Shown: positions 27,505 through 37,014, numbered from the stretch's first letter. The stretch is DNA of 64,000 nucleotides from Terrimicrobium sacchariphilum (GCF_001613545.1 NZ_BDCO01000002.1:2232001-2296000); one strand, 5' to 3'. Notes: a model not told the origin generated them from the letters alone. Numbers and translations: made by a program.

Positions 27505-29568
27505 TTATCCTGAGGCGGCGGCGAGTTTGGCGGCAGATCGGGCAAGGTGTCGAGCGAGATGGCGATTCGTTGGAGCCTGAAGCAGGGGATCAGCTTTGAG
27601 AATGGACTCGGCAAGATCCCGAGCCTCGTCCATCAGGTCACGATCGCGAAAGATGTCGCCTATTTTCACCGGAGGCAAGCCGGTCTGGGCCGTACCAAGC
27701 AGGTCGCCCGGACCGCGAAGGCGCAAGTCGGCTTCGGCGATGAGAAATCCATCGCTGGTCTCCTCCAGCACCTGAAGTTTCTCCAAGGCATCCTCCGGCG
27801 CCTTGGGATCGTGGAGGAGGATGCAGTACGACTTATGCTCGCCACGACCAATGCGACCTCGCAGTTGGTGAAGCTGTGCAAGGCCGAAGCGCTCGGCATT
27901 TTCGACGATCATCATGTTGGCGTTGGGAACGTCGACGCCAACTTCGATGACAGTCGTGGCAATGAGCACCTTGGTGCGACCATCGCGGAAAGCGGACATG
28001 ACGGACTCTTTTTCCTCCGGCGACATGCGACCATGGAGAAGCGCCACCTCAGCCGGGGCGAGGTGGGACTGCCAGCGCTCGATTTCGGCAGTGGCGGCCT
28101 TGGCGGAGAGTTTGTCGGATTCCTCCACGAGGGGGTATACGACGTAAACCTGTCGGCCGTTGCCCAGATGCTTGCGGACGAACTCCACCACATCGGGCAT
28201 CTTGGTCGATGGGCGGACGGCGGTCTGGATCACGCCGCGATTGGCAGGCTTGTGTTTGAGGATCGAGACATCGAGGTCCCCGTAAAGAGTCTGGGTGAGG
28301 GTACGCGGGATCGGCGTGGCGGTCATGACCAGGACGTCCGGAGTGTCCCCGCGCTCGATGAGGCGGGTGCGCTGGAGGACGCCAAACTTGTGCTGCTCGT
28401 CGATGACGACGAGGCCGAGGTTGTTGAATTCGCTGCCCTCGTAAAGCAGTGCGTGGGTGCCGACGACGATGGTGGGCTTGCTGCCGAAGAGCGGCAGTGG
28501 TCTTGCCACCTCCTTGCGCGAGCCGGTCCGCAGGACGACATCGATGCCAAGTGGCTCAAGAAGGCGCTTGAAGCCGAGGTGGTGCTGCTCGGCAAGGATC
28601 TGTGTCGGCGCCATGATAGCGGCCTGCCAGCCAGCCTCGACGGTATGCAGCATGGCGGCGAGGGCGACGAGTGTCTTGCCTGCTCCGACGTCGCCCTGGA
28701 GCAGTCGATTCATGCGCCGGGGCGAGGCGAGGTCGCGGCGGATCTCCTCGATGACCTGAGTCTGCGAGTCCGTGAGGGCAAAGGGAAGCCGATCGAGCAA
28801 CTGGCCGAGGAGCTTGCCCTCGGACTGCTTGGCGGCACCGGGCAAAAGAAGCCATTCCGCGCGGCGGGCATGGATCAGGAGCTGGATGGCGAAGAACTCC
28901 TCGCGAACCAGGAAATCGTGGGCCGTGATGCGGGCGTGCTCGGACTCCGGAAAGTGGATTGCGCGCAGGGCGCCCGCCTTTTGATGGGAGGCATCGGGGA
29001 TGAGAGAGGGAATCTCCTCGAGGTCGGTCGACTCAATGGCCCGGTGGATCATCTCGCGCAGGGAGCGGACTGGTACGCCGTCGCCAGCCGGGTAGACGGG
29101 CGTGATATTGCGCATGTGGACCGAGTGGGACGCCTCCTCGTCGATAACCTCAAACTCCGGGTGATCGATGACGATGAGCCGACCGCGTCTCTTCGGACGT
29201 CCGTACACGACGATCTGATCTCCCGTGGAGATCATCTTCTGCACAAACTGCATGTTGAACCAGCGGCAGGTGATCGGCTGGCTCAGGATGCCGCTGGCCG
29301 AGTTTTCCATGATGATCTCGAACATGCGGCGGCGGCCCGGAAGGAACTTCATCGCCGTGTGGGCCACGATACCGTGGAGACAGACCGAAGCAGGTTGCTC
29401 CTGATCGGGGAAACGATCAAACCGCGTACGATCCTCGTAGCGGCGCGGGTAATGCCCGAGGAGGTCGGCAAGGGTGACCAGGCCGAGGCGGTGCAGGGCG
29501 GGGAGCCGGTTGCGAGGCACCCATTCCATGTCGGCCAATTTTGTGTCCGGCGGAAGAAGTGTGCTCAA
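27505..29568 (-). CDS. recG: ATP-dependent DNA helicase RecG
   Basis: 687 aa. The wedge/OB domain spans about 60-160. Helicase motifs: LLQGDVGAGKTLVALAAML (Walker A), VIDEQHKFGVLQRTRL (DEQH-type motif II), VMTATPIPRTLTQTLYGDL (motif III), and the C-terminal RIGRGEHKSYC. RecG regresses stalled replication forks and branch-migrates recombination intermediates. The start is TTG at 29566-29568, overlapping the recJ stop as TTGA. A later ATG (MEWVPRNRLP) is possible, but the coupling favours TTG. Confidence 0.96.
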   Translation of the reverse strand: MSTLLPPDTKLADMEWVPRNRLPALHRLGLVTLADLLGHYPRRYEDRTRFDRFPDQEQPASVCLHGIVAHTAMKFLPGRRRMFEIIMENSASGILSQPITCRWFNMQFVQKMISTGDQIVVYGRPKRRGRLIVIDHPEFEVIDEEASHSVHMRNITPVYPAGDGVPVRSLREMIHRAIESTDLEEIPSLIPDASHQKAGALRAIHFPESEHARITAHDFLVREEFFAIQLLIHARRAEWLLLPGAAKQSEGKLLGQLLDRLPFALTDSQTQVIEEIRRDLASPRRMNRLLQGDVGAGKTLVALAAMLHTVEAGWQAAIMAPTQILAEQHHLGFKRLLEPLGIDVVLRTGSRKEVARPLPLFGSKPTIVVGTHALLYEGSEFNNLGLVVIDEQHKFGVLQRTRLIERGDTPDVLVMTATPIPRTLTQTLYGDLDVSILKHKPANRGVIQTAVRPSTKMPDVVEFVRKHLGNGRQVYVVYPLVEESDKLSAKAATAEIERWQSHLAPAEVALLHGRMSPEEKESVMSAFRDGRTKVLIATTVIEVGVDVPNANMMIVENAERFGLAQLHQLRGRIGRGEHKSYCILLHDPKAPEDALEKLQVLEETSDGFLIAEADLRLRGPGDLLGTAQTGLPPVKIGDIFRDRDLMDEARDLAESILKADPLLQAPTNRHLARHLARSAAKLAAASG

Positions 29569-31259
29569 GAGACGGAGGTGCGGATGGCGACGATCTGCAT
29601 CTGGGCATCGACGCGGCCATTGAATTCGTTTCGTTCCACCGTGAAGGCGACATCCCAGGGCCCACGCGGGAGTTTATCCATCGCGCCATTGAAGAAAATC
29701 GCCGGGACCTTCTGTCGGCCTGCCTGGAAGTCGAAGCGGAGGTGCTTTTCCTTCAGGATGCGCGGGGGCGAAATGGGTGAGACGCCCCGGGCGGCGTAAA
29801 CCGGCTGGGGATTGGCAGAGCCATAGGGCTCCAGCCGACTCTGGCACTCGAGAAAGGCGTGTGTCACCTGCGCGATGGGGAGCTCGCCATCGACGCGGAG
29901 TTTGGGAACCAGCAGGTCGTCACTCATCATTTCACGAGCAGAGGCGTGGAAAGCATCGCGGAAAGTGGAGAAACGGTCTTCCTGAATCGTGACGCCAGCG
30001 GCCATCTCGTGGCCGCCAAATTTTTCCAGGTGCTCGGCGCATTGCTGCAGGGCGAGCACGAGCGAAAGTCCCTCGATGCTGCGACCGCTGCCTTTGCCGA
30101 GCCCGGACTCGTCGAAGCCAATGAGGAGGGTGGGGCGGTGATAACGGCGCATGATGCGCGAGGCGACGATACCGAGCACGCCGTGATGCCAGTCGCGCTG
30201 ACCGGCCACGATGCAGGCATCGCGGATCGGGTTGAAGTTGCCCAGCACCCAAGTCTCGACCTCATCGGTCAGCTGGCGCTCGACCAACTGGCGCTCGCGA
30301 TTCTGGTGATCGAGGCTGTCGGCGAGGCGGCTGGCCTCCGCGATGTCGTCGGTGGTGAGGAGGCGGAGGGATTCCTGGGCGGTGCCGAGACGGCCGGAGG
30401 CATTGATGCGGGGGCCAAGACGGTAACCGAGCGCATTGGCCGAGATGGGTGCCTCCACGCCTGCGACGACCATGAGGGCGCGGAGACCAGGCCAGCGGGA
30501 ATGCTCCATCTGGGCGAGGCCGCGATGAACGAGGATACGGTTTTCCCCGACGAGCGGGACGATGTCGGCCACCGTGGCGAGAGCCACGATGTCGAGGTAG
30601 TCCTTCAGGTCGATGCCGGGACGGGGCGAGAGCTTGAGGATGGCGTGGGCCAGCTTGAAGACGACACCCGCGCTGCACAGATAGCCGAGGCCCTGACCAT
30701 CGCGCTTGGGATTGACCAGCGCAATGCAATCGGGGCGAGCGCCGGTAGTCTCATGGTGATCCAGGATGAGGACGTCGACACCGCGGGAGCGAATGGCTTC
30801 GACCTCTTTGCAGGAATTTGTTCCGCAGTCGACAGCGATGAGGAGGCTGGCATCGTGCTCCTCGAAGCATCGCTCCACCCCGCTCATGCTGAGACCGTAA
30901 CCTTCCTCGATGCGGTGCGGGAGGAAGCACGCGACGCTGGCGCCGAGGGCGGTGAGGAATCTTTTCAGGAGGGCCAGGGAGGCCACGCCGTCCACATCAT
31001 AGTCGCCATAGAGAACGACCTTCTCATTTGCCTGAATAGCCTGGAGCACCCGCCGGGCGGCGGTTTCCATCTCGCCAAGGAGGAGGGGATCGCCCAGGTT
31101 TTTCAGCCGGGGCTGAAGGAAATCGGCAGCCTCCTCGGGGGCATTGTAGCCATTGCGGATGAGGACGCGCCCGACAGATTCCGGGAGTCCGAGCTCGCGG
31201 CACAGGCGGCCGAGGGTGGGAAGATCGATTTCTTCCGGAAATATCCAACGGCGCTGCAT
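29565..31259 (-). CDS. recJ: single-stranded-DNA-specific exonuclease RecJ
   Basis: 564 aa from ATG 31257-31259; the open frame extends further upstream, but homology starts at MQRRWIFPEEI. DHH-superfamily motifs are present: VVLYGDYDVDGVASLALL with Asp86, Asp88 and Asp90, VDCGTNS, and LILDHHETTG. DHHA1 and OB domains follow (GHEMAAGVTI). RecJ is a 5' to 3' exonuclease in recombinational and base-excision repair. It heads the ten-gene minus-strand run and is coupled to recG. It is divergent from leuA. Confidence 0.96.
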   Translation of the reverse strand: MQRRWIFPEEIDLPTLGRLCRELGLPESVGRVLIRNGYNAPEEAADFLQPRLKNLGDPLLLGEMETAARRVLQAIQANEKVVLYGDYDVDGVASLALLKRFLTALGASVACFLPHRIEEGYGLSMSGVERCFEEHDASLLIAVDCGTNSCKEVEAIRSRGVDVLILDHHETTGARPDCIALVNPKRDGQGLGYLCSAGVVFKLAHAILKLSPRPGIDLKDYLDIVALATVADIVPLVGENRILVHRGLAQMEHSRWPGLRALMVVAGVEAPISANALGYRLGPRINASGRLGTAQESLRLLTTDDIAEASRLADSLDHQNRERQLVERQLTDEVETWVLGNFNPIRDACIVAGQRDWHHGVLGIVASRIMRRYHRPTLLIGFDESGLGKGSGRSIEGLSLVLALQQCAEHLEKFGGHEMAAGVTIQEDRFSTFRDAFHASAREMMSDDLLVPKLRVDGELPIAQVTHAFLECQSRLEPYGSANPQPVYAARGVSPISPPRILKEKHLRFDFQAGRQKVPAIFFNGAMDKLPRGPWDVAFTVERNEFNGRVDAQMQIVAIRTSVS

Positions 31260-31377
31260 CGGCGGATCATAGAGAGGTTTGCGAAAAGGATCAACGATTG
31301 CGGAGCGAGTTGACGGGGAGAAATACAGGGTGCGCAAATCCGCTTGCTCCCCCGGAAGCGGGTGGTATGGTGTGCGC

Positions 31378-31455
31378 ATGTCGTTTTCGGAGAACACCGC
31401 ACTTCTCGCGCTTCGACTCGGGTTGCTCCCGAGCCGACTTACTCTCCTTTCTTAA
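31378..31455 (+). CDS. leucine-rich leader peptide of leuA (putative attenuator)
   Basis: An ATG-initiated frame of 25 codons plus TAA, lying 82 bp upstream of the leuA start on the same strand. Nine of the 25 residues are leucine (codons CTT four times, CTC four times, TTG once), clustered as LL, L, L, LL, L, LL through the second half. CTT is uncommon in neighbouring genes, which prefer CTC and CTG. This is the classic form of a leuL-type leader, whose translation senses charged leucyl-tRNA. No strong ribosome site is visible upstream. The assignment rests on composition and position alone. Confidence 0.6.
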   Translation: MSFSENTALLALRLGLLPSRLTLLS

Positions 31456-31521
31456 AACGGCATAGGCTGCGTTCCCGGCGGGCGTGGTAGGTGCCGCGAC
31501 CCCTTCCCAATCTTTCGCCGG
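31417..31521 (+). promoter_or_regulatory. possible attenuation structures in the leuA leader
   Basis: CTCGGG-TTGCT-CCCGAG (31417-31433) forms a hairpin within the leader's leucine codons. A second pairing CCGGCG (31475-31480) with CGCCGG (31516-31521) lies between the leader stop and leuA. A ribosome stalled on Leu codons would open the first hairpin. A canonical U-tract terminator is not evident, so control could act on translation. Confidence 0.35.
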
Positions 31522-31537
31522 ACAACCAAACATCCCT

Positions 31538-33088
31538 ATGTCAGACAAAGTTATCATCTTCGACACGACGTTGCGCGACGGCGAACAGTGCCCCGGCGCC
31601 AGCATGAACCTGCGCGAGAAAATGGAGGTCGCTCGTCAGCTCGAGCGCCTCAACGTCGACGTGATCGAGGCCGGCTTCCCCGTCATCAGCGACGGAGACT
31701 TCGATGCGGTCGAAAAGATCGCCACGGAAATCAAAGGCCCGAAAATCTGCGGCCTGGCCCGATGTGTGGCCAAAGACATCGACGCGGCAGGTGCTGCGGT
31801 GAAGCCCGCGGGTGAACGTGGACGCATCCACGTCTTCCTGGCGACCTCGGCGATTCATCGTGAGTTCAAGCTGAAGAAGGCGGAGGAGGAGATCATTCGC
31901 CTGGCTGTCGAGGGCGTTACTCGTGCCCGTGGCTTGGTCAAGGACGTTGAGTTCTCGCCCGAGGATGCCTCCCGCACGGAGCCGGAATTCCTGGCCCGCG
32001 TGGTGCAGGCTGTGATTGAGGCCGGGGCGACGACGGTGAATATTCCCGATACCGTCGGTTTTGCGGTGCCGGACCAATATGCGTCCTTGATCGGCTATCT
32101 GCGTTCCAACGTGCGCAACATCGACGATGCCATCATCAGCGTGCATTGCCACGATGACCTGGGCCTGGCAGTGGCAAACTCCCTGGCAGCGGTGAAGGCT
32201 GGGGCGCGTCAGGTGGAGGGAACCTTCAACGGCATCGGCGAGCGCGCGGGCAACTGCGCCCTGGAGGAAGTCGTGATGGCGATCAAGACGCGCGGCGATT
32301 TCTATGGCGGTCTGCACACGGATGTCGTGACCCGCGAGATTTTGAAAACCTCGCGCATCATCAGCCGCATGAGCGGTCTGCATGTCGCGCGCAGCAAGGC
32401 CATCGTCGGTGAGAACGCCTTTGCCCACAGCTCCGGCATTCACCAGGACGGCATCCTGAAGAAGCGCGAGACCTACGAGATCATGGATCCCGAGGAGGTC
32501 GGGTGGGGTGGAACAGAATTGCCCCTGACCAAGCACAGCGGCAGCCATGCCATGAAGGTGCGCCTGGAGCATCTGGGTTTTCACCTGAGCGATGCGCAAT
32601 TGAAGGTGGTCTACGATCGCTTCAAGGACGTCGGAGACAAAAAGAAATTCGTCTACGATGACGACTTGGCCGCGTTGGTGGAGGATTCCATGACCTCGGA
32701 CAGCGAGACATACACGCTCGACTATATCCACGTCACCAGTGGCAGCACGACCGTGCCGACCGCGACCGTGCGCCTGAAAAAGGGTGGCGAGACCTTGCAG
32801 GATTCCAGCCCGGGCAACGGAGCCGTCGACGCCGCGATGCAAGCCATCGACCGCATCGTGAAGCGCCACGGCCATCTCGCGCAGTACAGCGTCGAGGCCG
32901 TGACCCAGGGGCGTGATTCCCTGGGTGAGGTGACGCTGAAGGTGGACTTTGGCAATGGCGACCTGATCACCGGCAAGGGGGCGAGCACCGATGTTATCGA
33001 GGCCAGCGCCCGCGCCTATGTCAACGCGGTCAACCGCACTGAACTGCTCCAGGGCCGTAAAGCCGCTGTAGCCGCCGCTCCGATTTAG
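31538..33088 (+). CDS. leuA: 2-isopropylmalate synthase
   Basis: 516 aa from ATG 31538; a longer frame has no conserved N-terminus. It condenses 2-oxoisovalerate with acetyl-CoA, the first committed step of leucine synthesis. Motifs: FDTTLRDGEQCPG (Arg13, Asp14), the metal-binding SVHCHDDLGLAVAN, and NGIGERAGNCALEEVVMA. The C-terminal regulatory domain (about 385-510) for leucine feedback is present. Citramalate synthase is a less likely alternative given length and motifs. Other leu genes are not adjacent. It is divergent from recJ, with a leucine-rich leader upstream. Confidence 0.95.
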   Translation: MSDKVIIFDTTLRDGEQCPGASMNLREKMEVARQLERLNVDVIEAGFPVISDGDFDAVEKIATEIKGPKICGLARCVAKDIDAAGAAVKPAGERGRIHVFLATSAIHREFKLKKAEEEIIRLAVEGVTRARGLVKDVEFSPEDASRTEPEFLARVVQAVIEAGATTVNIPDTVGFAVPDQYASLIGYLRSNVRNIDDAIISVHCHDDLGLAVANSLAAVKAGARQVEGTFNGIGERAGNCALEEVVMAIKTRGDFYGGLHTDVVTREILKTSRIISRMSGLHVARSKAIVGENAFAHSSGIHQDGILKKRETYEIMDPEEVGWGGTELPLTKHSGSHAMKVRLEHLGFHLSDAQLKVVYDRFKDVGDKKKFVYDDDLAALVEDSMTSDSETYTLDYIHVTSGSTTVPTATVRLKKGGETLQDSSPGNGAVDAAMQAIDRIVKRHGHLAQYSVEAVTQGRDSLGEVTLKVDFGNGDLITGKGASTDVIEASARAYVNAVNRTELLQGRKAAVAAAPI

Positions 33089-33097
33089 TCGGAGCGG
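33075..33097 (+). terminator. hairpin at the end of leuA
   Basis: CCGCTCCGA / TCGGAGCGG, perfect 9-bp arms around a TTTAG loop that contains the leuA stop codon. The following bases (TTCAGGGAATCTT) are not a good T-tract, so it may be a weak or bidirectional terminator between leuA and the convergent esterase. Confidence 0.5.
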
Positions 33098-33109
33098 TTC
33101 AGGGAATCT

Positions 33110-33946
33110 TCAGTTCTTCGATTGCGAGAACATCCAGTCCCAGATATCGGGATTGGAGTAAGTGGGGGTCCACGCATCGTGTTTCACGCCGGGGAACTCC
33201 GTGTATTTGGGATTTCCCCCGGCAGCCTTGATCGCGGCGACGATGTCGCGGGAGCGGCTGACGGGAACGATGTCATCGGCATCGCCGTGGGTAGCCCAGA
33301 TCGGGATGGAGGTGAGTTTTCCGGCGAAGGCTGTATCGGCTCCTCCGCAGACGGGGGCCGCGGCGGCGATCATCTCTCCCCGGCGCTGCAAGATCTCCCA
33401 GGTGGCAAAGCCCCCCATGGAGAGTCCGGTGACATAGATGCGCTGGCGATCCACGGGATGAGTCGCGATGAATTGATCAATCGCATCGAGGGCGAGATGC
33501 AGCGGCCACGTTGGCTGCTCCTTCATGGTATGACCGACGCTGCTGCCGAATTGTGTTTCGACCCATACCCCCTCGGGCGCCTGATCGCGCCGGGGACAGA
33601 GAGGGGCGATAACGAAGCAGGGGTACTTTTTCCAGAATTCCACCGTCGACCTGAAATTTCGAAGCTGAATCCGGTTGTCGATGCCGCGCTCGCCCGCTCC
33701 ATGCATGAAGATTACCAGCGGGTACGTCTTGCCCGGTTCCATGGAATCCGGCGAGTAGAGTCGATAAGGTAGGACGTGCCCATCCTCCTCAAACTTGTGA
33801 AAGGTGAAATCCGCGAACTTTCTTTCCCAATCCTCAAAGGGCTGCGCGGTGTAGTCGGGATTCAGCGGGTCAGGCGTCTGCTGGGAAAGTGCAGGGCATA
33901 ACGCCGGCAATAGGAAGAAGAGGCAGCCAATCGGGGACATTCGCAT
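33110..33946 (-). CDS. secreted alpha/beta-hydrolase (feruloyl-esterase/phospholipase-like)
   Basis: 278 aa with a signal peptide (about 1-21). Catalytic residues can be placed: Ser176 in GLSMGG, Asp224/225 in HGDADDIVP, His256 in VKHDAW. Oxyanion region is FMHGAGERG. This arrangement matches the dienelactone-hydrolase/poly(3-hydroxybutyrate)-depolymerase-like esterases often attached to polysaccharide degradation in Verrucomicrobiota and Bacteroidota. The substrate is unknown. Single gene, convergent with leuA. Confidence 0.87.
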   Translation of the reverse strand: MRMSPIGCLFFLLPALCPALSQQTPDPLNPDYTAQPFEDWERKFADFTFHKFEEDGHVLPYRLYSPDSMEPGKTYPLVIFMHGAGERGIDNRIQLRNFRSTVEFWKKYPCFVIAPLCPRRDQAPEGVWVETQFGSSVGHTMKEQPTWPLHLALDAIDQFIATHPVDRQRIYVTGLSMGGFATWEILQRRGEMIAAAAPVCGGADTAFAGKLTSIPIWATHGDADDIVPVSRSRDIVAAIKAAGGNPKYTEFPGVKHDAWTPTYSNPDIWDWMFSQSKN

Positions 33947-34052
33947 GCCGAAGATTGGCCGCTCTTTCTCCTCGGGACAAGCTGGCTGAGCAGCGGACGG
34001 AGTCGGGATATTGGGAGCCTTGGCGGATGCGCCGGGGTGAACGCGGGAAGCC

Positions 34053-35564
34053 CTAGTTCAGATTCTTCAACTCCGGGATGCCGTATTCCTGTCGGATCTG
34101 GGCGTCGGATTTTTCGGACTCGGCTGCGTCGAGATAGATGATCGGCGGATCGTCGTCGAACTCGATCTTGTGGAAGCCGTTCTTGGGATTGGCGATGGCC
34201 TTGGCAAGGTCGTTCAGGCTTTTGATTGGCACATCATTGACCTTGCTGACGACGAGATGCTCGAGGTCCTGGTAACCGAGGGCACTGGCAGTCGGGAAGA
34301 CCTGGCTGAGGAAGACCACCTTGCCGCGATCGGCAGTATTATCTTCATCCTGGAAGGCGTCGAGAGCGACGAGGCGCTGAGGGGCTTCCTTAGGCCAGTT
34401 GGCACCCCACTCCTGGAGATAGGGGCGGGAGAGTTCCTGGAAAACCAATCCGCCGACCACGAGATAGCGAGGTTGTTTGTCGAAGATATATGGGTCGCTG
34501 ACGATGCTGCTGCGATCGACCGGCTCCAGCGTGACGGGGATCGTTTGCTTCTGGCCGTCGCGCAGGACGACGAAGTCGACCTTGTCTCCGACCTTTGCGT
34601 CAGTGCTCGTGAGATGGCTGAACGTCAGTTTGCCGTAAAGCGGGTGATCGAACTCGCCGTCCTGATTGATCGCCCTGCCAGCTACGGCCAGAATAACATC
34701 GCCGCGTTTGAGGCCTGCCTTGTCGGCGGCGCCTCCGGGGCGGACGGCGGTCACATAGACGCCGCCATCGTCCTTCAGCCCCACATAACGGCGGAGTTGT
34801 GGGTCGCGAGTGGGCGAATAGCCCAGACCAATGCGAGGGAAGCCCTGGTACGTGGCCTGGGCGGCGTCGGCGAGGAAGTGTCCGATAACCGGCGCAGGAA
34901 TGATATCCGCCGTCTGGCTGCGGGAATCATAACGCATAAGCAGACCGACGAGAGCGCCATCGCGCACGGCGGGGATCGTGAAGCTGCTATCGCGGCTCTG
35001 GATGGGAGAGCTGATACGAAAGGTGAGCAATGCCAACTGACCGAGCGGATACGGAGCGACGGCAATGGTCGTGATGGTGCCAGGGGTCTGGGCGACGAGG
35101 CCGTTGGTTTCCAGTTGAAGCAGCTCAATGTGATCACCCACCACGGCATCCTTGTCCAATGCAAGGGGCCTGGCGTTTTTCAGGAAGTTTTCGTCGGATG
35201 GGGCAAGGAGAGCGAGGTTGCTGTCGTAGTCGACGGTGATGACCTGGCCTGCCACCCGGGCATTGGTGACGGGATCCTCCAGCTCGATGTAGGTGCTATT
35301 GGTGACGAGTTCCGCCGTGACGAGGATGCGATTCTTTTCCACTACGACGCCGAGGCCTTTACGAAAATAGGGGGCCTTTTTGTTCCAGGGGCGGAAGAAG
35401 TCGTAGGACTGGTTGGTCGAGTTGACGCGGACCAGCGATGCGGCAGTGACCTCTGAGGACACAGGTGGAGGAGTTGCCGCCGGCTGGTTCGGGTGAGTGG
35501 CTGCGGAGTGGAGAGCGGGGACGAGCGCGAGAAGCGCGGCGATGGTGAAGGAAAACCGGCGCAT
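34053..35564 (-). CDS. catalytically dead HtrA-like protein (pseudoprotease) with PDZ domain
   Basis: 503 aa from ATG 35562-35564, with a signal peptide (RRFSFTIAALLALVPALHSA). It has the same layout as its upstream neighbour: trypsin-like domain (about 40-215), PDZ domain (about 230-345), and a long C-terminal second PDZ-like region. Aligned with that neighbour, all three catalytic positions are replaced: His by Glu85 (ILVTAELV), Asp by Asn116 (YDSNLALL), and the Ser of GNSGG by Phe195 (SSFTIP). The beta-strand pattern and PDZ motif GGAADKAGLKRGDVILAV are well kept, so the gene is not decaying. It starts 4 bp after the active protease, hence very likely an operon partner or regulator of it. 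Confidence 0.85.
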   Translation of the reverse strand: MRRFSFTIAALLALVPALHSAATHPNQPAATPPPVSSEVTAASLVRVNSTNQSYDFFRPWNKKAPYFRKGLGVVVEKNRILVTAELVTNSTYIELEDPVTNARVAGQVITVDYDSNLALLAPSDENFLKNARPLALDKDAVVGDHIELLQLETNGLVAQTPGTITTIAVAPYPLGQLALLTFRISSPIQSRDSSFTIPAVRDGALVGLLMRYDSRSQTADIIPAPVIGHFLADAAQATYQGFPRIGLGYSPTRDPQLRRYVGLKDDGGVYVTAVRPGGAADKAGLKRGDVILAVAGRAINQDGEFDHPLYGKLTFSHLTSTDAKVGDKVDFVVLRDGQKQTIPVTLEPVDRSSIVSDPYIFDKQPRYLVVGGLVFQELSRPYLQEWGANWPKEAPQRLVALDAFQDEDNTADRGKVVFLSQVFPTASALGYQDLEHLVVSKVNDVPIKSLNDLAKAIANPKNGFHKIEFDDDPPIIYLDAAESEKSDAQIRQEYGIPELKNLN

Positions 35565-35568
35565 GGGA

Positions 35569-37014
35569 CTAAAGCTGCTGTTCATTGACGACTCCGTAGC
35601 GGGCGCGGACGCGTTCGCGGGCCTGATCGACGGCCTGCTTTTCCAGGACGAGCGGACGGCCCTGTCCGACCATCTCGATGACATAGTAATCGGCTGGTTT
35701 CTTAAGGGCCTCAGCAAGGTCGTCGAGCTTGCGGATTTTCTGGCCGTTGATGGTGTCGACGATGTTGTAGCGGAACTCCCCCGAGTAGGCATTCACCGGG
35801 TCGGCAAGGATCGAACTGAGAGTGATGATCTCCTGCCGGTCACGATAGAGGTGATCGGAAATGAAATGGTCGAAGTAGTAGCGGAGACGGAGGTCGGCAG
35901 GATCGTGCTCGCGCATAAAATTCGCGTCGACCGGCTGGAAAACGAGTCCGCCAAAGACGACGAAGCGCGGCTTTTCATCATAGGCGTTGGCCTGAAGGGT
36001 AAAGGGCCACGAGTGGGTGAGGGGAACGGTGACGTCTTCTTCCTTGCCGTCACGAAGGATGTGAAATTTCACCTTTTCCCCGCGGAACTTGCGCTCGACG
36101 ACTTCTGCCATCTCGACTGGATCGCCGGAGTCCATCTTGACCGTGCCATCACTCGCGATCGGCAGGCCGTCAATCGCGAGGAGGACATCTCCGGTTTTGA
36201 GGACACCATCACTATTGCCGCCCCCAAAGACATCGCCCACGACGACGCCTGTGTCCTCGTCGCTGAGACCGAGGGCACGGCGCATGGCGGGATTGTGAAG
36301 CGAGTGATAGCTCAGGCTCAGATCGACGTATTTGTCGTAACGTCCGTCCTCGATATCTTTCAGGAAGCGCCGGACGACCGGGGTCGGAATCATGTAGCCA
36401 ACATTCTGAGCGACGTCGCCGCTGTATCCCTGGAAGGCCACGCCGACGACCTTGCCATCCTGGAGGACGGGGCCGCCGCTGTTGCCGGGGTTGATGGCGG
36501 CATCGATCTGAATCGTGAGATGCGAGTCCACGCCGGAGTGCGTGTAGGGTTGGAAGTCGATGCGTGAGACGATGCCTCGTGTGACCGAAAGACGGTCACC
36601 GCCGATCGGATAGCCGTAGACGGAAACGGTCGACTCGATGGCCGGGATGCCGCCGAAAGTGAGGGCGGTCGTTCCCTTGAAGAAGTTCGGATCATCCACG
36701 GTGAGCAGAGCGAGATCGCAGTCGTGAGCGATGAAGAGGACTCGAGCGAGGTAGGGCTTGGGATCGCCCTCCTTGGAGACAAGGAGGAACCGGCTGTTGC
36801 TGACCACGTGCGCGTTGGTCATGATCCGGTTGTTATCGATAATGAAACCTGCGCCAACGCCGCTGATGACGTTGCCCCCGGCCCACGGGACCCGGTAGTT
36901 GGGGTCTTGGGAGGTGGCTTGGATACGAACCAGGCTATCGGCGACTCGTGCGGCGGGCAGGCACGCAAAGGGTGCCAGCAGCAGGCAGAGCACCCAAAAG
37001 CAACGACGGGACAT
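35569..37014 (-). CDS. HtrA/DegP-type periplasmic serine protease
   Basis: 481 aa with an N-terminal signal peptide (CFWVLCLLLAPFACLPAA). The trypsin-like domain has the full triad: His69 in IMTNAHVV, Asp100 in HDCDLALL, and Ser179 in NPGNSGGP. One PDZ domain (about 215-320) and a long C-terminal region as in plant-type Deg9/Deg2 proteases follow. It should act in the periplasm on misfolded or specific envelope proteins. It is the first gene of a two-gene unit with an inactive paralogue. No sigma-E-type stress promoter was recognised upstream. Confidence 0.93.
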   Translation of the reverse strand: MSRRCFWVLCLLLAPFACLPAARVADSLVRIQATSQDPNYRVPWAGGNVISGVGAGFIIDNNRIMTNAHVVSNSRFLLVSKEGDPKPYLARVLFIAHDCDLALLTVDDPNFFKGTTALTFGGIPAIESTVSVYGYPIGGDRLSVTRGIVSRIDFQPYTHSGVDSHLTIQIDAAINPGNSGGPVLQDGKVVGVAFQGYSGDVAQNVGYMIPTPVVRRFLKDIEDGRYDKYVDLSLSYHSLHNPAMRRALGLSDEDTGVVVGDVFGGGNSDGVLKTGDVLLAIDGLPIASDGTVKMDSGDPVEMAEVVERKFRGEKVKFHILRDGKEEDVTVPLTHSWPFTLQANAYDEKPRFVVFGGLVFQPVDANFMREHDPADLRLRYYFDHFISDHLYRDRQEIITLSSILADPVNAYSGEFRYNIVDTINGQKIRKLDDLAEALKKPADYYVIEMVGQGRPLVLEKQAVDQARERVRARYGVVNEQQL

